NCBI GenBank assembly: GCA_023091735.1
Contig: JALKBU010000036.1
Span: forward strand, 56,650-120,649
Length of the DNA: 64,000 nucleotides
Reading direction: 5' to 3'
Source: Trichomonas tenax
Taxonomy: Eukaryota > Parabasalia > Trichomonadida > Trichomonadidae
In this document: in pieces, positions 30,639-40,570 of the stretch
How the letters are laid out: every line of letters begins with the position of its first letter
How positions within the stretch are numbered: the stretch's first letter is position 1
Position numbers and translations under genes: made by a program
The notes under the pieces: model-generated
Databases searched by the model: none
What the model was told of the DNA's origin: nothing
Seen by the model: the letters and a program-made list of their open reading frames with translations, nothing else

Positions 30639-32516
30639 TTACTTCTTGAGACTTGTCAAGTTAGACATCCAAAGCTTGGCACCGCCGAGACCAAGCATAA
30701 CCCATAACAGGACTCCGACGAAAATGGCTGCGTGTCCTGTCCACTTGTAAGGAAGTGTGACGAAGTAGAACTGTGTATCAGCCCATCTTGTTTCCGCTGC
30801 ATGCATGTTAGCCTTTGATGAGTTTGTGACAACATACTTCTCCTCATCCACATCGTATTCGACACCGAGTGGATAAGCTGGATGGTACTGGACCTTAGAC
30901 TTAATGCACTTGTTTGCTGGGCCGCAGTAGAAGCTGCCTTCGAGCTTATCACAGTTCTTTGATACGTTGCAAGCAACATCAGTGAGATTTCCTGGAGAAA
31001 GCTCATCGATAACGCGAGCGGTGATGATGTGCTTTAACTGGAGAAGGAAGCCATTGTAAACACCAGAGTAGATGGAGCTTGGAATCTCTGGAAGAGAGTT
31101 TTCTGATGGTGGAAGGTAACGCTGGAAAACTGAAGAGTTGGCTGGGTTCTGTGTGAATCCGTACATGAGATCATTAATAAATGATTCATTAGCTTCGATT
31201 GCATTCAAATTTGGGTTCTCGAAGCAAAGCTTAGCCAAAATTCTCGCTGTTGTTGTGGCTGCCTTTGCCATGTAATTAGAGTTGTATGTGTTGTCGCCTG
31301 GGCTTCCAATGTTCTTATTTACGTAAGCTTCATCAAAACCTGTCAAAACGACGTGCTTGATGTCCTTGTTCATCTGTAGGAATGCATTTGTTGATGATGG
31401 TGGAACGCCTGGTGTTGATTCATTAGGTTTTGTAAGCGTTAATGGAGATGCAATAGAAGTAAGCGAATCGACAAGTGTATTAGCAGCATCTGTTCTTGCA
31501 GTGTGGGCGTAGAGCTTAGTTTCATCCTTGAACAAGCCGATACTCTTTAATTCAACAATTGTATCAAAATCTGTTTCTGTAATGTTGTTGAATTCTGTGT
31601 AAATACGGATCGGTGTCCTGCATTTACCAGATGTTGAGTCGTATGGAACTTTGCATTTGAATTGATGATTAATTTCTGCCAAGAAACGCTTAGAACCAGC
31701 GTAGCCAAACTCCTCTGCATCGAAGAATGCCAAGTGGAGTGGCTTATTTGCAGTAGACCAGTCCAAATCCTTTAGAGCGTTAAGTGCACCCAATAATCCG
31801 ACAAATCCTGAGAAAGAGTGGTCGGCTCCGATATGTCCATAAGGAATGAGACCGAATGAGTCTATAGAAGCGATTGCCCAAACAGCGGATCCTGTCAAAT
31901 TCTTATCAGTGCCACCTAAAACAGATAAACCACCGATAACATCAGCAAGTGGACTATCATTCTTTTTTGTTTCGATTGACTGCTTGAAATTGCCTCTAGA
32001 ATATTGCCTGTTGTTGATGTAAATTCCAGCACGATCGCCGACTCTTTGCTTCAACAAGATAAGCGAGAGTGCAACTTCGTTGGTTGTCTTGATAATGAGG
32101 AAAGGATGCCTCTTAAAGCTTGAGCCGTCACCGTAAGGATTCCATTCGTAGTCTGAAGTGTTGAAAGAGTATTTTTGATTTGGATATTTCATTGCTGAAG
32201 ATGCAGTAGCGGTATTGTTACCGTCTGGATACATTACGACGGCTTGTAAGAACTTTAATGGCTTATATTTTGACGCAATAAGATCAAAATATTCTGTCTT
32301 CATCATTGACATAGGGAGCATGAGAACTTCCTGGTAGATTCTGTTCTTTGAAAGAAACAACTCTAATTGCTCAGGGGACTCGATAATTCGCAAATATCCT
32401 GAACCTCCTTGATATTTTGTCTCCGGGCCGAACCAGCCGTCATTGATGTTGACGCGGAAGTTAAAATCTGAAGGGAGGACAACTTGGTTAACTAAAAGAC
32501 AAGTGAAGATAAACAT
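30639..32516 (-). CDS. Nicastrin-like subunit of gamma-secretase
   Basis: The 625-aa type I membrane protein starts with a short signal peptide (MFIFTCLLVNQVV). The ectodomain contains the M28-peptidase-like fold of nicastrin: HIGADHSFSG at 228-237, and DAEEFGYAGSKRF at 266-278, equivalent to the DYIGS region. A Cys-rich membrane-proximal part (about 510-540) and one transmembrane helix (about 596-615) follow. Nicastrin matures presenilin complexes and gates substrate entry. Length and layout match the family. The ATG follows upstream stops. A presenilin partner is not in the window. Confidence 0.82.
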   Translation of the reverse strand: MFIFTCLLVNQVVLPSDFNFRVNINDGWFGPETKYQGGSGYLRIIESPEQLELFLSKNRIYQEVLMLPMSMMKTEYFDLIASKYKPLKFLQAVVMYPDGNNTATASSAMKYPNQKYSFNTSDYEWNPYGDGSSFKRHPFLIIKTTNEVALSLILLKQRVGDRAGIYINNRQYSRGNFKQSIETKKNDSPLADVIGGLSVLGGTDKNLTGSAVWAIASIDSFGLIPYGHIGADHSFSGFVGLLGALNALKDLDWSTANKPLHLAFFDAEEFGYAGSKRFLAEINHQFKCKVPYDSTSGKCRTPIRIYTEFNNITETDFDTIVELKSIGLFKDETKLYAHTARTDAANTLVDSLTSIASPLTLTKPNESTPGVPPSSTNAFLQMNKDIKHVVLTGFDEAYVNKNIGSPGDNTYNSNYMAKAATTTARILAKLCFENPNLNAIEANESFINDLMYGFTQNPANSSVFQRYLPPSENSLPEIPSSIYSGVYNGFLLQLKHIITARVIDELSPGNLTDVACNVSKNCDKLEGSFYCGPANKCIKSKVQYHPAYPLGVEYDVDEEKYVVTNSSKANMHAAETRWADTQFYFVTLPYKWTGHAAIFVGVLLWVMLGLGGAKLWMSNLTSLKK

Positions 32517-32986
32517 TTATTTTTTTATTTGTAAATTAACCTTACGATAAAAATTAAAATTAATTTTTCAACTTTCTTTTGTATTTAAATATAGATTTTA
32601 AAAGCAAATATATTTTTCAACAAAAAGTTGTCAATTGATTCATAATTTATCGAGAAATTTAATATCTCTGATTTGAATTCAAAATACGACAGAGATCACA
32701 TGAAATATATTTATGCTTACTCTAGCTTAAGTTAATCATTAAAGGAAAATGGTTATTTCTCGTGAAATAGTTTTTCTCAAATGTATATTCATTTATTAAA
32801 GAAAATTCAACTGCTGATATGCATGTGTTCGATAGCTGTATCTATTCATATTCTATTCAAAGGATAATTTCAATTTTTATGTCTTTCTTGTTTATATTGT
32901 GCCTCTAAATGAAAAGAATAGTTTACAATTGATTTTTATCTAAAACACATGTATATTTTTTACTCTATGTCTGTTAAATAGAGGAA
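32517..32986. other. 470-bp spacer
   Basis: AT-rich spacer between the nicastrin-like start and the 3' end of the nucleoplasmin-like gene. Nothing identifiable was seen. Confidence 0.5.
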
Positions 32987-33361
32987 TTATTCTTGTCCAA
33001 CTTTGATAAGTTCGGTTTGAGAAGGTACTGTGTATCCATTGATGATCATACTGGCTCCATTTGCAGATAAATATGTTATATCCTCTTTAGTGAAACCAAC
33101 TAAAACTTTTTGCATTGGATTCGAGTTTGGTGTGAAAGAAGCGATAGTCAAATCATGTTCTATAGCAGGTGCATCCGGATCTTTCTCAAGCTCTGCTGGA
33201 TTCAATGTTTCTACGTGTGCATCTAAAGTTGCCCTCTTAAATGGCTTAGATGTATCAACAATGACTTGCATTATTACTGTGGAAACATTTCCTTCGGCTT
33301 CAAGAACAATTTCTTCACCATCTTCGATCTTTTTGTTGAAAAAACTCTTGAAATTAGACAT
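32987..33361 (-). CDS. Nucleoplasmin-like (NPL) domain candidate
   Basis: The 124-aa soluble protein seems to be one beta-rich domain. The C-terminal part (KVLVGFTKEDITYLSANGAS followed by MIINGY) follows the nucleoplasmin-fold pattern in which a strand with a gD-V-F-x-N-G turn is followed by a V-x-L-x-GY strand. The N-terminal FFNKKIEDGEEIVLE resembles the FWG.E(V)..GK opening, though without the tryptophan. NPL proteins are pentameric histone chaperones, or the N-terminal halves of nuclear FKBPs. No FKBP domain is attached. The ATG is 94 bp from the divergent UGGT start. Confidence 0.45.
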   Translation of the reverse strand: MSNFKSFFNKKIEDGEEIVLEAEGNVSTVIMQVIVDTSKPFKRATLDAHVETLNPAELEKDPDAPAIEHDLTIASFTPNSNPMQKVLVGFTKEDITYLSANGASMIINGYTVPSQTELIKVGQE

Positions 33362-33455
33362 TTTGTCACTTTTATTAACAATACCCTATTTAAATTTATC
33401 ACACCCTTTATATCCCCTGTTTATTTTTATTAGACCCAATGTATTTAATTTAAAA
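33362..33455. promoter_or_regulatory. 94-bp divergent promoter of NPL-like and UGGT genes
   Basis: This contains TCACTTTTA on the plus strand (+1 A at 33368, giving UGGT an 88-base leader) and a second TCACAC (+1 A at 33401). No clear initiator faces the minus-strand gene. Confidence 0.45.
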
Positions 33456-36400
33456 ATGTTTTTTGCTTTTGTTTCATGTTGCCTTTCGCAATTCACTGTT
33501 GATAACCAGATCGTTATCGATACAAAGGCCCCATGGTATAAAGCGACAATGTTTGATCAATATTTTGTTTGTTTGTCGCAAATTTCAAATAAAAAAGCCG
33601 CAAATTTCTTCATAAAGGTCGGTCAACAACAATGTTATTCTGATGAAAAATGTATTGATAACATATTAAACGAATTATTGGATACAAAGGAAGTTAATTT
33701 ACTGAAATCTCAAGAAAAATTGGATGATCTCCTTCCAATGATCGAATTTAACCGTGAACAAGCAAGAAAATTACGTGGAAGTAATTACGACGATGTGTTT
33801 ATAGTTGGCGAACAACCAGATTTCAAATATGACTGCATTTACTTCAATGATCCAAATGTCGTTATTTTACCAACAGATTTCCAACTTGGAAGGTCTAAAA
33901 CAATAATTTATGCCAATTTATCAAATCCAAACGTTTTCAATTTCGTATTTAATTTGATAAAAGATCAAAAATCATTCATTCTTCGTCCAACATCTCAAGG
34001 AGAGTTCGGATTATCCTTGCATGGTTACGGAATAGAACTACGTCCATTCAAATATTCAATGGAATATGGAGTTAAAGATGATCAAGGATCAAGTCCTTCA
34101 AACTCAGGAAAAGAAGAATTCAATGACGAAACAATTGTCAATTTCCCTGAAATTTTAGAACAAAAACCAGTTAAAACGGAAATTCCAATCTCAAAAGATG
34201 CATTTATCAAGTATTTCAAGGAAAGCGAAGTACCATTCATGCAGAAATTATCAGAGATATCTCAAAATCCATCAATCGCATTATCCATTTTGGATAATCT
34301 TGGTGGATCGACGGAAAACCAAGAGAGCAACGAAATTCCTACAAAACTGCATCAAGTCAACAACAGAGTCATACAGAGAAGTGAATATGATATGTTTTTG
34401 ATTTTAGATATTATCAATCAAGAAAAGAACTCTTTTGACATTATCAAGAACGAATCTGACGAAGCAACAAAGATGTTCAAGATCGAGTTGCCTCAAAAAT
34501 CATCATTCAGGTTCGATTATCGTTCTAAATTCCTTTCTTGGAAGAACAATATAGAAAAGGATCCATCAAACAAAGAATGGAAGATTTCAAAGGACGAATT
34601 GCTCCATATGGACAGAATCACAATGATTAAAAGGAATCTGTTTAATCTTATTGCTTGCTCTGATCCTACCACACAAATGGGAGTTTATAGATATTTAGTT
34701 GTCAACACACTCATCAAGAATGGATATCCAATACGTTATGGAGCACTTCCTGTCTTTGATATGAATAATCCGCTTTCTAGAAAGGCGGCATTTGGATATG
34801 CCTACATCAAACAGATATCTTCAAGCTTAGCATTTGATTTCTTGATGAATATTGCTATATTTGTTGGTTTCGATCAAAGGAATATGGTTCCTAATATTCC
34901 AACAGAAGAATCAGTTGCAAAAGCATATGCTTACACTACAAAAGTAATTAAAGGAGCCATGTCTTGGCATGACATATATCAATTTTACTCTCCATTGTCT
35001 TCCATTCATAGGTATGTTAAAGAGATGCAGGAAGAGTCAGTGAAGATGAATATTGACAGAGGAATGATGATATTCAACGGTAAAATACAGAATTACTTCA
35101 ACTCGAATCATGTCGACAATTTCATATTCATGGAGAGGCAATTCCTTGCTGAATCATTTGAAGAGGATGTATTCCCCCCAGGATTTGATGTTATGGATCA
35201 TTTGGAGAAAGTCACGTATCTTTCAAATACAACTAAATCAAAGATATCTGAGGAAAGTGTTTCTTCATTGCATTTGATGGAACAACCTCGCAAATTAATG
35301 AAAAAGTTCATGAAATTTATCAAAGAAAACTTTAGAAATGCTAAGTCAAGGAGTTTCTTGATCATTTTCACAAATAATCAATCCAAATATGAGACATTCA
35401 TCAATGAAAATGTTGATAAATACGAAATTTGCGTCAATCCAAAAATCAGTGATGATCTTAAGGAGTTTCTTGAATTATATGATGAAGCAATCATTATCAA
35501 TGGCCGCGTTTTCCGTAGAAACAATTTAACAATCGATCAAATCAAAGAATACATCCGTTGGACTGATAGACTTATATCTCATCACTATACTAAAGTTGAG
35601 ACAGATTATTATGTTAAGTTCTTCATGTACTGCCTTGCAGCAGAATATTACGAGTCTGATATCAACCGTTGCAAGGATTCAGTTGCTGACAATATCAAAG
35701 ATGAAAACCTTCACTATAGAACTAATGAAAATAGTGAATTCAAGTTAGAGATGCACATTAATCCATTTGATGACACGGATCAACTCATTGTTCCTATGGT
35801 GCAATACTTCGAGAATAATGGAATCATTGATGTTGATGTCATCATTAGTCTTCCACCAACTGTCTCTTCTCATTCAAACAACTTCTTCCGCATGTGCCTT
35901 GATGATAACAAAGTTGTTTTCGGTGCTCTCGATAGCAACACAGTTTACTCCGTTATTCCACACTTCCCACCGACATTTGTTGCTGAATCAATGGAAACTG
36001 ATTTCGATATGGACAATATCCTCGCTAGTGAACTAAAAGGAGGAAATCAACATGCATCATATATCCTGACGAACGTTCTCGCGTGTGGTCTCACGAATGC
36101 AAGTCGTTGCACAATCTATCTTGAAGATTCGAACTCAACTGTCATTGGTGGAACATATATTTCATCAACAGGATATTGGCAGATAGATGCAAAACCTGGT
36201 TTGTTCAGTGTTACTGTATCCAATGAATCATCGCAATTCTTCCGCGTAATTAAAGGTCAAGTCGCAGTCACATCATTCAGTTTGAAGAACAATCACATTA
36301 TTCTTGATCAATTCAACGAACCACGTGAAGTTAAGACAGATCCTTCAACAATAGACACTATTGATATCTTTTCAGTTGCTTCAGGACCTCTTTATGAACG

Positions 36401-37202
36401 CCTGACAAAGATCATGATGATTTCTGTGAAGCGCCACACAAACAAGACTGTTAAATTCTGGATTTTGAAAAACTTCTTGAGTCCGCAATTCAAAGCTAGT
36501 TTACCATCAATGTCGAAGAAGTATGATTTCGAATATGAACTCATCTCATACAATTGGCCTTCATTCTTATATCGTCAGCGTGAGAAACAACGCATAATCT
36601 GGGCAAATAAGATTCTTTTCTTAGACAATATATTCCCGTCATCACTCAAGAGAGTTATTTACATTGATGCTGATCAAATTGTTAGGACAGATATGATCGA
36701 ATTGATGCAGATGGACTTCGGTGATGCTCCTTATGCATTTACACCAATGTGCGATAGCCGTGAGGAAACAGAGCCGTTTAGATTCTGGAAGAAAGGATAT
36801 TGGCAAATGCATCTTAATGGCAAGAAGTATCACATCAGTGCCCTCTTTGCTGTTGACTTAGCTAAGTTCCGCTTCATGAATGCTGGTGACAAGCTTCGTG
36901 AGTTATATCATGAGCTTTCACCAGATCCTAACAATCTTGCAAACCTCGATCAAGATCTCCCCAACAACTTACAGGATCAAATTCCAATCTTTTCACTTCC
37001 TCAGGAGTGGCTTTGGTGTGAAACATGGTGTTCCGATGAGACGATGGATACTGCCAAAACAATTGATCTCTGCAACAATCCTCTCACGCACAAACCAAAG
37101 CTCGAAATCGCTCTCGAGCGTGTAGAAGAGTGGCCTGCACTTGACAATGAATCACGTGCGATCACAGCTGGAGCAGATGAATATAAGAAGAAATTCTTTT
37201 AG
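33456..37202 (+). CDS. UDP-glucose:glycoprotein glucosyltransferase
   Basis: The 1248-aa lumenal enzyme reglucosylates misfolded glycoproteins in ER quality control. A signal peptide (MFFAFVSCCLSQF) is followed by degenerate thioredoxin-like domains. The C-terminal GT24 catalytic domain spans about 968-1248. It contains DIFSVASGPLYERL, DADQ at 1071-1074 (metal and UDP-glucose binding) and LDQDLPN with D1165/D1167. The tail EYKKKFF has no KDEL-type retrieval signal. The open frame extends 142 codons upstream to a GTG at 33030, but that stretch is antisense to the neighbouring gene and is excluded. Trichomonad N-glycans are short, yet this family member looks complete. Confidence 0.95.
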   Translation: MFFAFVSCCLSQFTVDNQIVIDTKAPWYKATMFDQYFVCLSQISNKKAANFFIKVGQQQCYSDEKCIDNILNELLDTKEVNLLKSQEKLDDLLPMIEFNREQARKLRGSNYDDVFIVGEQPDFKYDCIYFNDPNVVILPTDFQLGRSKTIIYANLSNPNVFNFVFNLIKDQKSFILRPTSQGEFGLSLHGYGIELRPFKYSMEYGVKDDQGSSPSNSGKEEFNDETIVNFPEILEQKPVKTEIPISKDAFIKYFKESEVPFMQKLSEISQNPSIALSILDNLGGSTENQESNEIPTKLHQVNNRVIQRSEYDMFLILDIINQEKNSFDIIKNESDEATKMFKIELPQKSSFRFDYRSKFLSWKNNIEKDPSNKEWKISKDELLHMDRITMIKRNLFNLIACSDPTTQMGVYRYLVVNTLIKNGYPIRYGALPVFDMNNPLSRKAAFGYAYIKQISSSLAFDFLMNIAIFVGFDQRNMVPNIPTEESVAKAYAYTTKVIKGAMSWHDIYQFYSPLSSIHRYVKEMQEESVKMNIDRGMMIFNGKIQNYFNSNHVDNFIFMERQFLAESFEEDVFPPGFDVMDHLEKVTYLSNTTKSKISEESVSSLHLMEQPRKLMKKFMKFIKENFRNAKSRSFLIIFTNNQSKYETFINENVDKYEICVNPKISDDLKEFLELYDEAIIINGRVFRRNNLTIDQIKEYIRWTDRLISHHYTKVETDYYVKFFMYCLAAEYYESDINRCKDSVADNIKDENLHYRTNENSEFKLEMHINPFDDTDQLIVPMVQYFENNGIIDVDVIISLPPTVSSHSNNFFRMCLDDNKVVFGALDSNTVYSVIPHFPPTFVAESMETDFDMDNILASELKGGNQHASYILTNVLACGLTNASRCTIYLEDSNSTVIGGTYISSTGYWQIDAKPGLFSVTVSNESSQFFRVIKGQVAVTSFSLKNNHIILDQFNEPREVKTDPSTIDTIDIFSVASGPLYERLTKIMMISVKRHTNKTVKFWILKNFLSPQFKASLPSMSKKYDFEYELISYNWPSFLYRQREKQRIIWANKILFLDNIFPSSLKRVIYIDADQIVRTDMIELMQMDFGDAPYAFTPMCDSREETEPFRFWKKGYWQMHLNGKKYHISALFAVDLAKFRFMNAGDKLRELYHELSPDPNNLANLDQDLPNNLQDQIPIFSLPQEWLWCETWCSDETMDTAKTIDLCNNPLTHKPKLEIALERVEEWPALDNESRAITAGADEYKKKFF

Positions 37203-37463
37203 AGTTTAACAATATTTTAGATTTTTAAATAATTACAAACACAAAAGATATTCTAAAGTTATTTAATCAATCACACTATGTTTTTAAATGAGGTGGATAA
37301 TATTGCGATATAAATCTATGTGAAATCAATATATAAGCGATGTTTCATTAATGAAATCTTTAAGGTAAATAGTTGAGGGGGCATTGGTTACAACCCCTTA
37401 AATTTATCTAAAAATTTTTAAACGTTTAGAATTTGCAATTTTTTTTAACATTTATAGCGTGGG

Positions 37464-38267
37464 ATGAGTAATTACAGTCCAAATCCAGTCAGACATCATC
37501 CCAGAGCTCTAAATGATGACGCTGCATCGAATGGCACAGCGCGCGATCAATTGTCTGTTTTCAAAGCGAAGAGGAGCGAAAAAACTCCGAAAAGGAAGAA
37601 AAACAAAGACAATTCGCAAATACCGGGTATACTGGAGTTTGGAACTGTGCATATTGATCCTTGCAGCGACTCCAGCGACACTGATAACAGATTTCAGAAA
37701 ATATTTAATAACAAATTAAATACACATAAAACTAATACTCCAATCAGCACAAGAACACGGAGTACACAAAAGAACACACCGAGAAATCAAACAGACTATT
37801 CTGAAATACATTTGATCGAAGATTCATCAACAGAAGTCAGTTCAATTATGCACTCACACGAAAATGCATTGGTTAAACTCGATTTGAGAGACGCAGATCA
37901 ACTACACACATTAGATATTGCAGATGATATAATCATGCCTCCAAAAGCTCCGATTTCCAACGGCAAAAGAAGAGAATCGGAGTCAGAGTCAATGTACTTA
38001 ACATTTACTTTACCAACATTTGATAATAACAATGTTTCACATATTAAACAGAAAAGACATTCCAAGAAAAGACACACTAGAGCACCAAAGCTAGCTTATG
38101 ATTCCCCGCCACTTACAACTGATTCTGAAGTTCTTAAAAATATGAAAGGACAGGTCACACGTGAAATGGCTTATCAAGTGTTTTATAGAACACACAAGGA
38201 CGAAATTAGTACTCCAGAAGAAATTGAGCAATTCATTGATGAATATTTGAAAAAGAATAATTCATAA
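37464..38267 (+). CDS. Disordered basic 267-aa protein
   Basis: Mostly low-complexity and charged, with a KRSEKTPKRKKNKD cluster near residue 35 and KQKRHSKKRHTRAPK near 195, both resembling nuclear localisation signals. Only the last about 50 residues (VTREMAYQVFYRTHKDEI, then EEIEQFIDEYLKK) look folded and helical. No family is recognised. The spacer before it (37203-37463) holds nothing identifiable. Confidence 0.65.
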   Translation: MSNYSPNPVRHHPRALNDDAASNGTARDQLSVFKAKRSEKTPKRKKNKDNSQIPGILEFGTVHIDPCSDSSDTDNRFQKIFNNKLNTHKTNTPISTRTRSTQKNTPRNQTDYSEIHLIEDSSTEVSSIMHSHENALVKLDLRDADQLHTLDIADDIIMPPKAPISNGKRRESESESMYLTFTLPTFDNNNVSHIKQKRHSKKRHTRAPKLAYDSPPLTTDSEVLKNMKGQVTREMAYQVFYRTHKDEISTPEEIEQFIDEYLKKNNS

Positions 38268-38696
38268 TTTCTGATTTCTATCATTTCTAGTACATTTTTG
38301 ACTAAGTCCATACTGCCTTTTAATTATCCACCTTGGATTTGTATTTATATAATTTTAGATATTATCAAATTATCATCAATAATTTATACCAATAATGTTT
38401 TCCATGGACATGGAGCTTATTCTATCATAATTATGATTCTTAAGTTTTCAAAATTATCGTGATTGAATTTCGATAATTTTCCCACACTTAGTAACAATTT
38501 GTAATGCTTAAAGTCTACTAAATCCATGTTATTGTTTTCAGCTTAAAATTATTTATATAATCTAATCATGAAATACTTTTACATAATTAAAGTCCTTTAC
38601 TCTTATACTATCTTCATACATATTGGAGTTCGCATTTATATGCAAGGTTATGTAACAGCACAAATTGGTAAAAACAAACAAGAAATCCGATTGAAT
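38268..38696. other. 429-bp convergent spacer
   Basis: AT-rich spacer between the 3' ends of the disordered basic gene and the reticulon-like gene. No gene or repeat is seen. Confidence 0.5.
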
Positions 38697-39233
38697 CTAC
38701 TCATAGTGAGTGTATTTGTAAGAAATAAAGCAACATAAACCTATCATACATGTGATTGTAACGTGAATGAATACGCAAAGAAGAATTTTCCTTAATAGGA
38801 GAAGAATTCCAAAGAGTACACTAAAGGATCCTGAAATATAAAGTAAACTATACTTGATGAAAAGATAATTATAAATATCTCTCAAGAAGTTTGATAATCG
38901 ATGAATCTGTTGTAACAATTTGTTCATTGCGATTGGGTTTATTTCTTGTATTATCTTATCTTCCTGTTGATAAAATAGAAGCGATTTTATATTCGATGGT
39001 AAGTGAACGAAGCAAAAAATGAGAATTCTTATAGCAACAATGTACAATATCGAAGAAAATATCTCATTTCGGATAAAATAAATCGATATTATCAAGTAAA
39101 TCGTTGAAAGAAGTAAATAAAGACCGATTCCTCTATACGAACTGACGTGGAATATGCACAAAAACTGTGCGAGATAGTGCCGGCTCTTCTCTAAAAACTG
39201 TTCTTCCCATGTTATGACTTTAGTTTCGCTCAT
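38697..39233 (-). CDS. Reticulon/ARL6IP1-like hairpin membrane protein
   Basis: The 178-aa protein has two long hydrophobic regions (about 34-80 and 122-172), each long enough for a membrane hairpin. They are separated by a hydrophilic loop of about 45 residues, which is the layout of reticulon-homology proteins that bend ER tubules. The N-terminal cytosolic part contains TWEEQFLEKSRHYLAQ. Sequence-level resemblance is weak, and other small polytopic proteins are possible. ATG follows an in-frame stop. Confidence 0.5.
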   Translation of the reverse strand: MSETKVITWEEQFLEKSRHYLAQFLCIFHVSSYRGIGLYLLLSTIYLIISIYFIRNEIFSSILYIVAIRILIFCFVHLPSNIKSLLFYQQEDKIIQEINPIAMNKLLQQIHRLSNFLRDIYNYLFIKYSLLYISGSFSVLFGILLLLRKILLCVFIHVTITCMIGLCCFISYKYTHYE

Positions 39234-39505
39234 AAATAAAAATTAAAACCCTTACAAATTTTTGCGGATAGTATTGTAAAATTTTCTAGAAATATTATAT
39301 GTATTGGGCTTTAGAAGACTTTCGTTATGAAACGATAAAAATTGAGCCAAAAATAATCGTATTTGCAAATTTTGGATAAATATCTCTTAAACTTATGATA
39401 TATGAAGATGGATAATTTTAATGCATATTTGTAAAATTTCACACCTTATTGTCCCTTACATTTCAGAAATATTTACGATTTTTAAAATATACATTAGCAT
39501 AAATT

Positions 39506-39629
39506 ATAGGAAAATTGTTTATTTTATATATATTAGGGAAATTAGAGTTTTGGATATTCTCAGATTGTGATTTATCATGGGTGGACAAAATTTTGTCCAC
39601 CCATGATAAATCACAATCTGTATACTACT
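39506..39629 (+). repeat. Dispersed element A with internal palindrome
   Basis: About 124 bp whose sequence recurs in inverted orientation at 62337-62464. Shared pieces include ATAGGAAAATTG, GTTTTGGATATTCTCAGA and CTGTATACTACT, with a hairpin-forming centre in both. This looks like a short non-autonomous (MITE-like) repeat. Confidence 0.75.
39561..39620. repeat. Perfect 60-bp palindrome
   Basis: CAGATTGTGATTTATCATGG at 39561-39580, continuing GTGGACAAAA, is followed without any spacer by its exact reverse complement, ending at 39620. Thirty bases pair on each side with no mismatch. It can extrude as a cruciform or form a hairpin. Confidence 0.98.
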
Positions 39630-40005
39630 TTTTAAATAAAAATGGGTGGTTAAACGAACAATTATCGAGAAAATTCAAAAGAGCACCACAATATACGGGC
39701 GCAAAAGCGTAAATTACCAATCGTCTTTTGACATTATGTAAATCAAATTGACAATCTACATGTCGTATATAATGATGTTACAATAACTTTGAAAATAATG
39801 TTGATTTGATAATATGAAGAAGCGGTAATTGTAGCAAATAACCAGGTTAAGATAGAGATCACAATGTATGAATTATGTTTTGTAAATATTTTTCTTTGAG
39901 TAATATATTTATCAATGAATTCGATAATAATCAAAAAATCCAGAAGTTCCTTGATGCTGTTATGTAAATAGTTATTGATTTAAGGATATATATACAAACA
40001 AAATT
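39630..40005. other. Gene-free stretch after element A
   Basis: An open frame runs from element A to 39712 (ending QYTGAKA) without an ATG of its own and is probably accidental or a fossil. The rest is AT-rich without features. Confidence 0.4.
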
Positions 40006-40554
40006 TTATATATCAAACATGTAAAATCCTATATAGTTATCTGCATTTGGTCCCCAGACACCAAATGCTAAAAGAATAAAGTCAATCACCCACCAAAGAG
40101 TAAATCCTCCTAAAGTGAACAGTTTCAAGAATCCAAGGAAGTAGTAACCCAAGTAGAATCTGTCTGCACCGAATATTCCCAATATAAAAGATAATAAAAA
40201 TGCCGTAATTACCGATGACTGTCCAGGTTCATAACATGGATAGCTTTTGTTTATCCAGTACTGCTCTCCAATGCAGTAAATTCCGTTTAATGGATGACAT
40301 ATTGCCAATCCAAAAACATTATCATCGCTTATTGATGGACAACCCGTTTCTGGTAAAGTACCTTTCTCAAACTGATTACTAAATTTATCAAATGAGTGCG
40401 TTATGCATTCAACAAATCTCGGGGGTAAAAATTGGCACGGAATTTGGGCCAATGTTGGGTCCCACTCTTCCATCCTGCAAAAAGTAACAGTGCCGTTCTC
40501 ATCTCGCGAACAGATTCGATGTGTGGGCGCTGCAATCGATAGAAAAAATAACAT
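40006..40554 (-). CDS. TM2-domain membrane protein (paralogue 1)
   Basis: The 182-aa protein has a signal peptide (MLFFLSIAAPTH) and a cysteine-containing lumenal domain (EEWDP, IPCQFLPPRFVEC, GIYCIGEQYWI). A C-terminal TM2 domain of two helices follows, joined by the hallmark GIFGADRFYLG and ending WWVIDFILL. Animal TM2D proteins share this layout and act in endolysosomal and Notch/presenilin-related biology. The first ATG of the mature layout is 40554; the longer frame overlaps the divergent gene. The second copy at 52073 is clearly related. Confidence 0.88.
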   Translation of the reverse strand: MLFFLSIAAPTHRICSRDENGTVTFCRMEEWDPTLAQIPCQFLPPRFVECITHSFDKFSNQFEKGTLPETGCPSISDDNVFGLAICHPLNGIYCIGEQYWINKSYPCYEPGQSSVITAFLLSFILGIFGADRFYLGYYFLGFLKLFTLGGFTLWWVIDFILLAFGVWGPNADNYIGFYMFDI

Positions 40555-40570
40555 TTTGGCACTTTTTATA
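40555..40570. promoter_or_regulatory. 16-bp bidirectional promoter
   Basis: Only 16 bases separate the divergent ATGs. The plus-strand gene has GGCACTTTTT (+1 A about 40561). The minus-strand TM2 gene's best initiator TCATTA has its +1 A at 40572, inside the start codon of the plus-strand gene. The two transcripts would therefore overlap at their 5' ends. Confidence 0.55.

Noticed and set aside
33030..33455. 142-codon N-terminal extension of UGGT
   Set aside because: It begins at GTG, runs antisense through the nucleoplasmin-like gene, and is followed by an ATG with a good signal peptide.
39515..39712. 65-codon ORF across the palindrome
   Set aside because: Most of it is the palindromic repeat itself read through; no independent coding evidence.
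40403..40570. 56-codon extension of the 135-aa gene
   Set aside because: Antisense to the conserved cysteine region of the TM2 gene; the ATG at 40571 has a nearby initiator.
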